Assembly (NCBI GenBank): GCA_026122225.1
Contig: JANEZZ010000297.1
Coordinates: forward strand, 434,001-498,000
Source of the DNA: Heloderma charlesbogerti
Lineage: Eukaryota > Chordata > Lepidosauria > Squamata > Helodermatidae
DNA length: 64,000 bases
Reading direction: 5' to 3'
Made by a program: the position numbers and the translations under genes. Below are positions 1-11,929 of this stretch, one piece after another (within the stretch, counting starts at the first letter, position 1; the number at the start of each line of letters is the position of its first letter). The notes under the pieces are model-generated. The model was given only the letters and a program-made list of their open reading frames with translations, was not told the DNA's origin and searched no databases.

Positions 1-507
1 AAAGGTACTCGGGCACAGAGAAGTTTTCTCCTTTCTTTATAGTTAAGATGGTTAGAGACTGAAAGAACAATCCATCCATTCAATGGTGTGTTGATGTTGA
101 TAGGAGAGTTAAGCAAATGCTTAACTCCCTCCTGCTGAAATCAATGGGAAAGCAGAGTACGAACAGGGCAAGTTCTGAGCTTAAGCAAAGGGAAACAAAA
201 ATCTCACACATCCCTATTCTTTATACATTCAAGAATTACACAGATGTCAGATTTGATGTATGAACTGAATAATTTTGAGTTTTGGTGGCATCACTATTCG
301 AACTGGGTACAAAAGCTGATGTAAACTGTAGAAGAGATACAACCAATTGATATAGGGGTGGCTGTGCCACTCTGTGGCAGGTCAGGCTCCATGAGGCTTT
401 CATGGGGCAGAAGAAAATCTCTGTGTACTGCAGGCTAGGGAATGCTGATCTAATTGATCTCTGTCTTTCAGATGCAAGCCTGGAGATCTAAGCATGGTAT
501 CTTTCTA
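1..507. other. intronic or intergenic sequence, nothing recognised
   Basis: AT-rich sequence without an exon or repeat that I recognise. The next glucosidase exon, which would carry the Arg-Ser-Thr-Phe and His-Trp-Leu-Gly-Asp-Asn motifs, is not here, so it should lie further left of the window. Confidence 0.4.
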
Positions 508-3500
508 AGCCCCTTCATGGATCACTGCCTTGTTGTGGTGAAGGGGCTTGCATAACTCAGTGAAGCCATAAGATATGCCATGCAGGGCCACCCAAGACAG
601 ACAGGTCATGGCGGAGAGTTCTAACAAAATGTGGTCCACTGGAGAAGGAAATGGCAACCCACTCCAGTATTCTTGCCAAGAAAACCCCGTGGAACATATC
701 ACAACGCTAAAAGATATGACGCTGGAAGATGAGCCCCTCAGGTTGGAAGGTGTCCAATATACTACTGGGGAAGAGCAGAGGGCATTTCCAAGTAGTGCCA
801 GAAAGAGTGAAGCGGCTGGGCCAAAGCCAAAAGGACACTCAGCTGTGGATGTGTCTGGTGGTGAAAAGGAAGTCCGATGCTGTAAAGAACAATACTGTTT
901 AGGAACTTGGAATGTAAGATCAGTGAATCCAGGTAAGCTGGAGGTGGTCAAACATGAGATGGCAAGATTGAACATCGACATCTTGGGAATCAGTGAACTA
1001 AAATGGACAAGCATGGGAGAATTTAATTCAGGTGACCATTATATCTACTACTGTGGGCAAGAATCCCTTAGAAGAAAAGGAGTAGCACTCATAGTCAATA
1101 AAAGGGTGGGAAAAGCAGTACTGGGGTACAATCTCAAAAATGATAGAATGATCTCAGTACGAATCCAAGGCAAACCATTCAACAGCACAGTAATTCAAGT
1201 CTATGCCCCAACCTCTGAGGCCGAAGAAGCTGAGGTTGATCGGTTCTATGAAGACCTACAACACCTTCTAGAACTAACACCCAAAAAAGATGTCCTCTTC
1301 ATCATAGGGGATTGAAATGCTAAAGTAGGAAGTCAAGAAATCACCAGGATAACAGGTAAGCATGGCCTTGCTGTACAAAATGAAGCAGGACAAAGGCTAA
1401 TAGAGTTTTGTCAAGAGAACATGCTGATCATAGCAAACACTCTTTTCCAACAGCACAAGAGGCGACTCTACACATGGACATCACCAGATGGTCAATATCG
1501 AAATCAGATTGATTATGTCCTTTGCAGCCAAAGATGGAGAAGCTCTATGCAGTCAGTAAAAACAAGACCTGGAGCTGATTGTGGCTCAGATCATGTGCTG
1601 CTTCTTGCAAAATTTCGGCTTAAATTGAAGAACTTAAGGAAAACCACTAAACTATTCAGGTATGACCTAAATCATATCCCTTATGAATATACAGTGGAGG
1701 TGAGGAATAGATTTAAGGGATTAGATCTGATAGACAGAGTGCCTGAGGAACTATGGACGGAGGTCCGTAACATTGTTCAGGAGGCAGCAACTCAATCCAT
1801 CCCAAAGAAAAAGAAATGCAAGAAAGCAAAGTAGCTGTCTGATGAGGCATTACAAGTAGCTGAGGAAAGAAGGGAAGCGAAAAGCAAGGGAGAAAAGGGA
1901 AGATATATCCAACTGAATGTGGAGTTCCAGAGAATAGCAAGGAGAGACAAGAAGGCCTTCTTAAATGAACAATGCAAAGAAATTGAGGAAAACAATAGAA
2001 TGGGAAAGACTAGAGATCTTTTCAAGAAAATCGGAGATCTCAAGGGAACATTTTGTGCAAAGACAGGCATGATAAAGGACAAGGAAGGCAGGGACCTAAC
2101 AGAAGCAGATGATATTAAGAAGAGGTGGAAAGAATACACAGAAGAACTATACAGGAAAGATCTGAATGTCCCTGATAGCCATGATAGTGTGCTCACTGAA
2201 TTTGAGCCGGACATCCTCGAGAGTGAAGTCAAGTGGGCCTTACGAAGCATTAGTAACAACAAAGCTAGCGGAGATGACAGTCTTCCAGCTGAGCTAGTTA
2301 AAATCCTAAAAGATGATGCTGTTAAAGTGCTGCACTCAATATGCTCACACATTTGGAACTCTCAACAATGGCCGCAAGACTGGAAAAGGTCAGTTTACAT
2401 GCCAATTCCAAAGAAAGGCAATGTCAAAGAGTGTTCAAACTACCGTACAATTCCACTCATTTCTCATGCCAGCAAGGGTATGCTCAAAATCCTACAAGCT
2501 AGGCTTCAGCAGTATGCGAATCGAGAACTACCAGAAGTACAAGCTGGGTTTCGAAGAGGCAGAGGAACTAGAGATCAAATCACCAACATTTGCTGATCAT
2601 GGAGAAAGCAAGAGAATTCCAGAAAAAGTCTATTTCTGCTTCATTGACTATGCTAAAGCCTTTGATCGTGTGGATCACAACAAACTGTGGCAAATTCTTA
2701 AAGAGATGGGAGTACCAGATCACCTTATCTGTCTCCTGAGAAACCTGCACAAGGGTCAAAAAGCAACAGTAAGAACCGGACATGGAACAACCGATTGGTT
2801 CAAAATTGGGAAAGGAGTACGACAAGGCTGCATATTGTCGCTAGGGATGGCGGAGAATTTCTCCCCGAAACTTCGGGGGGCCAAGCGCCATCGTGTTCGG
2901 CCCTCCAAACAAGTTTCGGGGAGAAATCCTCCGCACTCCCCACCCCCTGCACCCCCCTCAGGACGGGACTTACCTTCGCCGAATGTCCCTCCTGGCGGCG
3001 GGTCCAGCCAGCGGTTCGGCGGGTGTTCGTGCGGGGCGGGAGCGGCAGCCGGTCTTTCGACCGGCTGCCGCCGCCGCCATTCCAATAAAAGAAAAAAAAA
3101 ACGCCCCCATGATAGGCTACGTGACGATTAACGTAGCCTATCACGGCTAGATTTGCAAAGTCACCGTGATAGGCTACGTAAATCGTCATGTAGCCTATCA
3201 CGGGTGACTTAAAAAAAAAAAAAAAAGTGCGTACGGATAATGGCGGCCCCCATAGGGAGCCGCCATTCCCGTTCCTTATTTGGTCACTGTAGTCTATGTA
3301 AAGATTTACGTAGACTACAGCGACCAAATAAGGAACGCGAATGGCGGCTCCCTAGGGGGCCGCCATTAGCGTATGCACTTTTTTTTTTTTTTTTAAGTCA
3401 CCCGTGATAGGCTACGTGACGATTAACGTAGCCTATCACGGCTGACTTTGCAGATCTAGCCGTGATAGTCTACGTTAATCGTCACGTAGCCTATCACAGG

Positions 3501-4563
3501 GGCGTTTTTTTTAAAAAAAAAACTTTCGAGTTCGCGGCCAGGCGAGGCGGGAAGCCTCCTCCCCGGCCTGAATTTCGGCCGGGGCAAGGCGGGAAGCCTC
3601 CCCCCCGGCCTGAACTTCGCGGGGGGAGCAGCGAAGCGCCTCCCCCCCACCGCGAACAAGCTTCAACGAACAGTAAGTGACTTTCGTCCACCCCTAATTG
3701 TTGCCCTGCTTATTTAACTTATATGCAGAGTACATCATGAGAAACGCCGGGTTGGATGAATTACATGTCGGAATTAAGATTGCCAGGAGAATGATCAACA
3801 ACCTCAGATATGCAAACAATACCACTCTAATGGCAGAAAGCGAAGAGGATCTAAAGAGCCTCTTGTTGAGGGTGAAAGTGGAGAGTGCAAAAGCTGGTTT
3901 GGAACTCAACATTAACAAAACTAAGATCATGGCATCTGGCCCCATCACTTCCTGGCATATAGAACGGGAAGAAATGGAAGCAGTGACAGATTTTATTTCC
4001 TTGGGCTCCACGATCACCGCAGACGGTGACTGTAGCCATGAAATTAAAAGATGCTTGTTCCTTGGGAGGAAAGCTATGGCAAACCTAGACAGCATAGTAA
4101 GAAGCAGAGACATCACCTTGCCAACAAAGGTCCGCATAATCAAAGCTATGGTTTTCCCAGGACTATAAGGAAGGCTGAGCACCGAAGAATTGATGCTTTC
4201 GAACTGTGTTGCTGGAGAAGACTCTTATGAGTCCCCTAGACCGCAAGGAGGTCAAATCAGTCCATCCTAAAGGAAATCAACCCTGACTGCTCATTGGAAG
4301 GACAGATACTGAAGCTGAAGCTCAAATATTCTGGCCACCAAATGCGAAGAGAAAAGTCACTGGAAAAGTCCCTGATGCTGGGAAAGATTGAAGACAAAAG
4401 GAGAAGGGGATGGCAGAGGATGAGATGGCTAGATAGCATCACCGATGCAATGAATATGAACTTGAGCACACTCTGGGAGAGAGAGGAGGACAGGAAGGCC
4501 TGGCATGCTATGGTCCATGGGGTCACGAAGATTTGGACACGACTTAATGACTGAACAACAACA
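508..4563 (+). mobile_element. BovB (RTE clade) LINE, nearly full length, dead, interrupted by a hAT-like insertion
   Basis: The conceptual product has the BovB endonuclease start (GTWNVRSVNPGKLEVVKHEM near 900-960), the GISELKW and VYAPTS motifs, then the reverse transcriptase with AGFRRGRGTRDQI, DYAKAFDRVDH and GVRQGC. The 3' end is the usual ACTTAATGACTGAACAACAACA. It is inactive. A Trp codon in the GDWNAK motif has become TGA at 1314-1316, there is a stop at 1834 and another near 2594, and the catalytic YADD is YANN near 3812. The coding sequence stops at 2841 inside GCILS and resumes at 3705 with PCLFNLYAEY, the gap being the element at 2842-3696. BovB is known for patchy, horizontally transferred distribution in squamates and ruminants. 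The assignment rests on recalled family sequence. Confidence 0.93.
2842..3696 (-). mobile_element. hAT-like palindrome-array element, type 1 (GACGATTA loops)
   Basis: Ends are TAGGGATGGCGG and GTCCACCCCTA. Flanking 8-mers are attgtcgc (2834-2841) and attgttgc (3697-3704), 7 of 8 identical, and the element splits the BovB reverse transcriptase frame. Inside, in order: a GC-rich palindrome (about 2850-2935), an ATG-started open stretch read on the minus strand (3080 to 2974, 35 codons plus 2 nt) ending at a consensus donor AG/GTAAGT, two GATAGGCTACGT hairpins (about 3110-3205), a long palindrome centred near 3305 that contains TAGTCTACGTAAA, two more hairpins (about 3400-3505), and a GC-rich end with AGTAAGTGACTTTCG. 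No transposase is encoded, so movement would need an enzyme in trans. Confidence 0.85.
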
Positions 4564-5221
<658 letters not shown>

Positions 5222-5345
5222 TCAGTCTCTAAAATCTCAGGACAAAGGGGCTTACTATTTTCTTATTTAGGGAACCCACAAAATTCAGAAAAGACAAAGA
5301 GTATGCACTTTTTTGCATTAGATCTGCCACAATAGATTCAATGAG

Positions 5346-5730
5346 ACTAGAAGGCCTGCAGCTCCATGGAAAAGCATGTGCTTTGCATGCAACGGGCCCC
5401 AGGTTCAATCCCAGCATCTCTTTCATCTGAATTTCTGGAGAGATGCTGCCAGTCAGTGTAGACCAGGGATGTACAGATCAGGTAAAATCTGTTCCATCTG
5501 TGTTTCGCAGATTGTCAGGCACCTCTTGTTCCATTGTTGCTCATCAATGGAATAGTGTTTTTGTGTGTGTGCATCTGAAGAAATTTGCATTTGCACAAAT
5601 GCGCAGCTGCTCAAATGTGCATGCGCAGCTGCACAAATGTGCACGTGCAAAAATGTGCAAATTCTCCCCAAATGTGCAGTTTCACATTTTGGCCTATGGG
5701 GGAAATGCACTTTTTTGCCCAGGGTTTGTA

Positions 5731-5763
<33 letters not shown>

Positions 5764-5990
5764 TTCTACAACAACATTTGCACATAATTCGGGAAAGTTA
5801 GAGCAATGGTCCGCAAGTCTGCAGAATCCACCCAACAGGGGAAAAACTGGTCCACTGTGGAATCCGCAGGTCGGATTCATGAAAATCCGAACTCATTTGG
5901 TTAGGTTGTGAATTTCTTCGACACCCTAGTGTAGACAATACTGAGCTAGATGGAACCATGGTCAGATTCATCTGAGGCAGCTTCCCATGA
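5346..5990 (+). repeat. tRNA-derived SINE, interrupted by a hAT-like element
   Basis: A tRNA-like head (AAGCATGTGCTTTGCATGCA, then GGTTCAATCCC as the B-box region) is followed by the reptilian SINE body (GCTGCCAGTCAGTGTAGAC). The body resumes after the insertion with AATACTGAGCTAGATGGA and ends GAGGCAGCTTCCC. The insertion at 5464-5928 is flanked by perfect copies of gtgtagac, so the SINE gives an intact before-and-after picture of the insertion. Confidence 0.8.
5464..5928. mobile_element. hAT-like non-autonomous element, TGCACA-palindrome family
   Basis: Starts CAGGGATGTACAG, ends GACACCCTA, and is flanked by perfect 8-bp duplications gtgtagac (5456-5463 and 5929-5936) inside a tRNA SINE. 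The interior has alternating AAATGTGCA and TGCACATTT-type inverted units (about 5580-5720) and a (TG)n run at 5732-5754. The TGCA units link it to the copies at 11255 and 19897. No coding capacity. Confidence 0.88.
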
Positions 5991-8482
5991 GACTAGTGTA
6001 TAAAGACTTTCTTTATCAACAATCTCCCTTCCTGAGCTAGCTGGGGTAGTCTTGGGTTGGTGCTGGAGACCCCTTGGCTTGTTGCGCTGGGGGATTTCAA
6101 CATCCATGCTGAGGCTGCCCTGTTGGGAGTGGCTCAAGACTTCATGTCTGCCATGACAACAGAAGGTATATGGCCCCACCCATGCTGCTGGGCACACTCC
6201 GGACCTCGTTTTCTGTGCTGGATGGGGTGAGAGTGATCTGAGTGTGGAGGAACTCTCTATAGTTCCATTGTCATGGTCAGATCTCTACCTGGTGGGGTTT
6301 AGACTTGCTGGCACTCGGAACCTCTGCAGGGGTGGAGGGCCGATTAACATAGTCCACCCCAAGAGGCTGATGGATCCAGATGGTTTCCTGACGGCTCTTG
6401 GGGATTTTCCTGTTGCCTCGACAGGCGATTCTGTCAAAGCCCTGGCCGATCTCTGGAATGGAGAAATGACCAGGGCCATGGACACAATCGCTCCCGAGCA
6501 TCCTCTCTCACAAAGTGGGGCCGCACCAGCACCCTGGTTTTCTAGGGAGCTGGCAGTGATGAAATGAGTGAGAAGATGACTAGAGTGACATTGAGAGAAA
6601 ACTCGGAGTGAATCCAATCTAACATGGGCTAGAGCCTATTTGAAGGCCTACTCTGTGGCAATATGGACAGCAAAGAAAAAAAAAATTCTGCCACTATTGT
6701 GTCTGCAAAGAGCCATCCAGCGGAGCTGTTTTGAGTGGTTAGGGGTCTTTTACACACCAGCCCACAAGAGGATAATTTAAACCTCTTGACAGCCCGCTGT
6801 GAATAATTTGCTCAGCACTTTGCAGACAAAATTGCTCGGATCCGTTCTGACTTGGAGATGCCATAAGTTGATACAGACCCAGTGGATGAAACTTTGGCCC
6901 TTGCTTGTCCAGTGTTGTTAGATACTTTTCAATTTGTACAGCCTGAGGATGTGGACAGGATCCTTGGAGAGGTGAGAGCCACCACATGTGTTCTAGATCT
7001 TTGCCCTTCCTGGCTCATAAAAGCAGGCAGAGGTGGACTGGCTGAGTGGGTAAGGGGAGTGGTTAATGCCTCCCTTAGTCAAGGCAGAGTTCCAGCCTGC
7101 TTGAAGGAGGAAGCGGTGAGACCTTTGTTAAAAATAGCCCTCCCTGAACCCCACCATACTGGATAATTATCGGCCAGTCTCCAATATTCCATTTCTGGGC
7201 AAGATATTGGAGCATGTGGTGGCCTCCCAACTCCAGGGATTCCTGGATGATAGATTATCTAGATACATTTCAATCTGGCTTGAGACCCAGTTATGGGACA
7301 GAAACAGCTTTGGCACCTTGGTGTATGACCTATGCTGGGAACTAGACAGGGGGAGTGTGTCCCTGCTGGTTCTGCTGGGCCTCTCTGCGGCTTTCGATAC
7401 CATCGACCATGGTATCCTTCTGGGCTGCCTCACTGGGATGGAACTTGGAGGCACTGTTTTACAGTGACTCCATTCCTTCTTGGAGGGGTGGACCCAGAAG
7501 GTGCTGCTGGGGAACTCCTGTTGAACTCCCTGGCCATTGGCTTGTGGAGTCCCTCAGGGTTCTGTTTTGTCCCCCATGCTATTTAACATATACATGAAAC
7601 CACTAGGAGAGGTTGTCTGGAGTTTTGGGGTTCGGTGTCACCAGTACACTGATGACACCCAACTCTACTTTTCCTTTCCATCTAATTCCAAGGAAGCTGT
7701 TGGGGTGCTGAACTGGTGTCTGTCAGCAGTAATGGACTAGATGAGGGCAAACAAATTGAAGCTTAATCCAGACAAGACAGAGGTGCTCCTGGTCAGTTGA
7801 AATGTAGCTCAGGGAATAGGGATACAGCTTGTGCTGGATGGGGTTACACTCCCCCTGAAGTTCACAGGTTCACAGTTTGGGTGTACTTCTGGATTCAAGC
7901 CCTGGGCCTGGATGCCCAGGTTTCAGCGATGGCCAGGAGTGCATTTGCACAGTTAAAGTTAGTGCGCCAGCTGCGCCCGTTCTTTGAGATGTCTGACTTG
8001 GCCACAGTGACACATGCCTTAGTTACATCCCGTTTGGATGACTGCAATGTGCTCTACATGGGGCTGCCTCAGAAGAGTGTTCAGAAACCTCAGCTGGTTC
8101 AAAGAGCTGCGGCCAGACTGCTGACTGGGGCTGCTTACAGGGACCATACAACTCCCCTGTTAAAACAGCTTCACTGGCTCCCAGTCTGTTTCCAGGCACA
8201 ATTCAAAGTGCTGGTCATGTCCTATAAAGCCCTATATGACTTGGGTCCAGGTTATCTTAGGGATGGGCGGATTCCCTACCTGCCGCTTCTCCGGGGAATC
8301 CACCCTTTGGGGGAGGCGATCTGTCCCTCCCCTTGGAATCCTTGCCGGCCAGCTCTGCTCTGCAGTGATTCTGTGGAGCCACTGGCTGGCTCCGGAGTGC
8401 CAGCAATATGGCCGCCATTGCCATATCGCTGGCTGAGGCTGACTGACTCCAGACGCAAATGGCGTCCATTATGCCATTTAAG

Positions 8483-9093
8483 TAGGGATGTACGAAAGTC
8501 ACTTACGTTTTAACAAAATGTGATTCGAGGTGGGGGGGAGGTGCTCCATCCCTCCCCCTGAAATTCTGGCCGGTGGGGGAGGCGCTCTGTCCCTCCCCCC
8601 CAAATTCTGGCCGGGGGGGAGGCGCTATGCTATTTGCGTTCCCCTTATTTTCGCTGTAGTCTACGTAAATGTTTACGTAGATGTGCCAAAATGTTTACGT
8701 AGACGTGCCAAAATAAGGAACGCAAATGGCGGCGCCCATGGGTGCCGCCATTTGCGTACACGCGTTTTGGTTTTGTTTTTTACTCAGCCGTGATAGGCTA
8801 TGTAAACATTTACGTAGCCTATCATGGTATTTTTTAAAAATCTAGCCGTGATAGGCTACGTAAATCTTTACGTAGCCTATCACGTTTCTTTTATTTATTT
8901 TACTGGAAATGGCAGCGGCTGGTCAGAAGACCGGCCGCCGCTGCCGAGCCGCCGCCGCCAGGAAGATTCACCCAAGGTAAGTCCCGGCCCGGGGGGGTGG
9001 GGGGGCAGACCGTTTCACCACCAATTTCGGGGGGCTGAATGTGCTGGCATTCGGCTTCCCCGAGATTCGTGGCGAAATTCTCTGACATCCCTA
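8483..9093 (+). mobile_element. hAT-like palindrome-array element, type 2 (AAATNTTTA loops)
   Basis: TAGGGATGTACGAAAG start and CTGACATCCCTA end, flanked by catttaag (8475-8482) and catttacg (9094-9101), 7 of 8 identical. Order: G-rich end with GTCACTTACG, a palindrome with GTTTACGTAGA (about 8640-8720), an AAATGGCGGC palindrome (8725-8755), two GATAGGCTA hairpins (about 8790-8882), then an ATG (8909) open for 22 codons plus 2 nt to a donor AAG/GTAAGT at 8976, and a GC-rich palindromic end. Sits inside the element 8259-9627. Confidence 0.87.
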
Positions 9094-9111
9094 CATTTAC
9101 GGCCATAAAAC

Positions 9112-9460
9112 TAGGGATGTTGGAGAAATCCTCCATGGACCCCAGTGAGGCCGGAATCTATTGAATCCAGCCCCCCAAAGTCCATAGAGGATTGGATCTC
9201 CTACCTTTTCTTCCAGAGCTAAGTCCTCACCGGCGGATCCTCCCTGCCGCCAGCTCCATAGACCCAGCAATACAGCCACCATGGCTTAATGGGTACACCG
9301 GACACCATTTGCAGACGCAGACCGGCCATGGCCAGTGGCTCCGCAGACCCGCCATGGAGCGGAGCCGGCTGGGGAGGATCCTGGGGGGAGGACCAGATTG
9401 TCTCCCCCCCCCCCGCGGATCCCCCAGTGGGCCCAGGTAAGTGGGGTTTGTACACCTCTA
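9112..9460 (-). mobile_element. short hAT-like element
   Basis: Starts TAGGGATGTTGG and ends TGTACACCTCTA. Flanks are cataaaac (9104-9111) and catatagc (9461-9468), 6 of 8 identical. It has both subterminal regions of the family, including AGGTAAGTGGGGTTTG at 9435-9450 and GGAGAAATCCTCCATGGA at the other end, but no hairpin array. It lies in the same host element as the copy at 8483. Confidence 0.75.
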
Positions 9461-10098
9461 CATATAGCTCTTAGATTAAGATAAATTTAGCCATAAATGG
9501 CTGCATTTAGCTTAAACGAAGGGCTTTACGGCCACAAATGGCATCTGCTACAGTGCTTGCATCTGTGGTTTTTCATGCGATAGACTAGCCTATCTGTGGT
9601 CCATGGAGGAATTCTCTGCCATCCCTAGGTTATCTGAAAGACCGTATTCTCCCCTATGAGCCTATTTGTGCCCTGAGGTCTTCCGGGGAAGCCCTTCTCG
9701 CCATCCCGCCACCATCACAGGCATGCCTGGTGGTAATACAGGAGAGTGCCTTCTCGGTGGCTGCCCCAAGGCTCTATGTAGAACTCCCTTCCCAGGGAGG
9801 CGAGAGTGGCACCCTCCTTGATATGCTTTTGTAGGCAAGGAAAAACTTTTTTGTTCCAACAGGCCTTTGGGAATAACTAGTCCCTGTGAAAATATGATGG
9901 ATGGATACTATTTTTCTTGTTGTCTTTTAAGGTTTTGATATTTTTACAATTTTAATATTGATGTTTTAATTATATTTTTAACTTTTGTACACTTCGATTT
10001 CTAGGTTTTAATTGTATAAGTTTTAATGTAAAGCTGCCTTGAGTCCCAGTATTGGAGAAAAGGTGGGATATAGTGATGATGACGATGATGCTTTATTG

Positions 10099-11254
10099 TG
10101 ATGGTTTGCTTTGGAGCTCAAAGTACCCCATTAACTTTGCCCCCCCCCCAAGACCTCCTGGCAACCAATGAACAACTGCAAAAGAATTTATCCATTAGCT
10201 CATAACACTTAGATAAAACTCTGCTATTATATGATATCAGAGAGAGTGTTAGCATGTGGAGGTACAATTTAGCCACTCTTGTTCCACAGGAAAGATCTTT
10301 AGATTTTAAACCACTGTCTACAAGGAAGTGAGATCTGAAAAGCATTATGCTTCCTTTCAGGCCACTGCTTTAATTTCAATACAATGAGATGCCACAAAGC
10401 ACTGTTATTTTCTAGCAAAACTAATGGCCTCAATAATGAGTCCTAGCCATCAAAAGCAATTCTCAAGACCAGTGAAGAGAATAACAGTGCAATCCTAAGC
10501 ATGTTTACTCAGAAGGAAGCCCCATTGAGTTCCATGGGGCTTACTTCTATGTAAGTGCATATAGGATAGGAGCTGCTGCAACAACCACCAAAAAGGTTAA
10601 AAGGGGCAGTTTTCGGAGACTCTTTATGGCACCTTCAAACTGGATCTCCCAACTTTGCTCCTAGATATACCTTCTGGGCTTACACAGTTACCTTATCATG
10701 GCCTAAGAATGGAGAACAGGGCCTTAACAGTAAAGTCTCCACAGCTCCTCCTGATGAATCTAGAACATAGTCCCAGCTCCTGTCCATGTGGAATACCACC
10801 TATCATCAGCACAAGAAGGTGATACACAGATGGCTGTATGAATGATCACAGAATGTGCTTTTGGGTGGGGAATTTGGCTTCCTGAGAATCTCGGGTTTGA
10901 TTTTTTAAAAACATCACGTTTCTAGCTCTTATGATGGCAAAGATATGCCAGAAAGTGTTTGGTCACTGCCTGTTGAAAGGTCCGATATCAGAGGGGTGGC
11001 TGAATAAGATTCCAGTGGTTGCAGGAAGCTGGTGGTCTTTGGTGCCTACTTGCCTCTTGGTTTATCCCCAAGATGAGGTGAACCTGAATAAATTATGTAA
11101 AATAGTAAATACTGCGGAATAAATTATGCAGAAAAGGGAAATGATGCAAATGCATGGTTTAGAAAAATAGAATTCAGCTGTTCTTCCTTCAAACTAAGGG
11201 TTTATTTATGTATTACATTTCTATACCACCCAATAGCTGAAGCTCTCTTGGTGG
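10099..11254. other. intron sequence with a small inverted repeat, little recognised
   Basis: At about 10485-10568 there is a foldback: GTGCAATCCTAAGCATGTTTACTCAGAAGG and GGCTTACTTCTATGTAAGTGCATATAGGAT arms around CATTGAGTTCCATGGGG, likely a small MITE. At 11200-11250 an inverted LINE/SINE tail reads CATTTCTATACCACCCAATA. Otherwise nothing recognised. Confidence 0.45.
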
Positions 11255-11858
11255 TAGGGATGTGCAAACTCACCCCCGTCCATGTTCTCCGGACGCCTGC
11301 CCAGTCCCTGCCCCCACTCGCCAGTCCCCGAACCACGCTTGAGCCCCTCCCACACTTGGCAAGCAGCCCACACTCAACCCAACGGCCTTGTCAAGCTCTG
11401 TGGTCGCCATTGTTTTGAAAAATAAAATGGCGATCACAAAAATGCTCATGTTTTTGTATGCGCAAAAGTGCACATTTCTGTGAGTACGCATATTCTCAAA
11501 TGCTAAATGTGCATATTTTGCAAAGGCACACATTTGTGTGTGTGTGTTTTAAAAATGTGCATTTTGTGCATATGTAAATATATTAATTTACAAAATGTGC
11601 AATTTTGCATACACAAATATGCACATTCGCAAAATGTGCATTTTTGCATGTGCACAAATATGCACATTTTTGCAATCACCATTTTATTTCTCAAAAGATG
11701 GTGACCATGAAGCTCGATGAGGCTGCCAAGGTGAGTGCAGGCCATTCGCCAAGCACGGGCAGGGGGTGGGCAGGGGTTCGGCAAGTGGGGCTCATGGGTG
11801 CAGGCAGGGGCAGTTCTGCGAGATTCCCAAACTGAATCTGGCACCTACGCCATCCCTA
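11255..11858. mobile_element. hAT-like foldback element, TGCACA-palindrome family
   Basis: Starts TAGGGATGTGCAAACTC, ends CGCCATCCCTA, perfect duplications cttggtgg (11247-11254 and 11859-11866). The two halves are inverted copies. The left has GTCAAGCTCTGTGGTCGCCATT and AAAATAAAATGGCGATCAC; the right has AATCACCATTTTATTTCTCA and GATGGTGACCATGAAGCTCG. The centre is a ladder of TGCACATTTT and AAAATGTGCA units. On the plus strand ATG at 11698 is open for 11 codons to GCCAAG/GTGAGT at 11731; the left arm has a mirror version on the minus strand. Confidence 0.9.
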
Positions 11859-11929
11859 CTTGGTGGTTCATAACAATTAAAAGTTCATCAATATGAAGCA
11901 AAATTGTCCAGCCCTTCATCCAGGTGGCA

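Larger units (their letters stand above)
8259..9627 (+). mobile_element. hAT-like element hosting two further hAT-like insertions
   Basis: Starts TAGGGATGGGCGG and ends TCTGCCATCCCTA, flanked by perfect ggttatct (8251-8258 and 9628-9635) that restore the L2 reading GYL when collapsed. Its own sequence is 8259-8482, the short piece 9102-9111 and 9469-9627. The pieces carry GCAAATGGCGTCC and GATAGACTAGCCTATC palindrome fragments like the other members. The rest is two younger copies. Confidence 0.85.
6010..10098 (+). mobile_element. L2-type LINE, 5'-truncated, interrupted by a nested hAT stack
   Basis: Fragments of an L2 protein are readable in order across several frames: GDFNIHA-like endonuclease remnant near 6095; AAFDTIDHGILL near 7390; VPQGSVLSPMLFNIYM near 7550; an intact YTDDTQL catalytic motif near 7650; LNPDKTEVLL near 7760; and the C-terminal SRLDDCNVLYMGLP, QLHWLPV and YKALYDL block up to 8255. 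The frame GYLRD breaks at 8258 and resumes at 9636 as DRILPYEPI and SAFSVAAPRLY. The 3' untranslated end runs to about 10098 (GGTGGGATATAGTGATGATGA). Many frameshifts show it is dead. Confidence 0.88.

Noticed and set aside
575..1315. 246-codon open frame as a host gene
   Set aside because: It is the endonuclease half of a BovB LINE, closed by a Trp-to-stop change.
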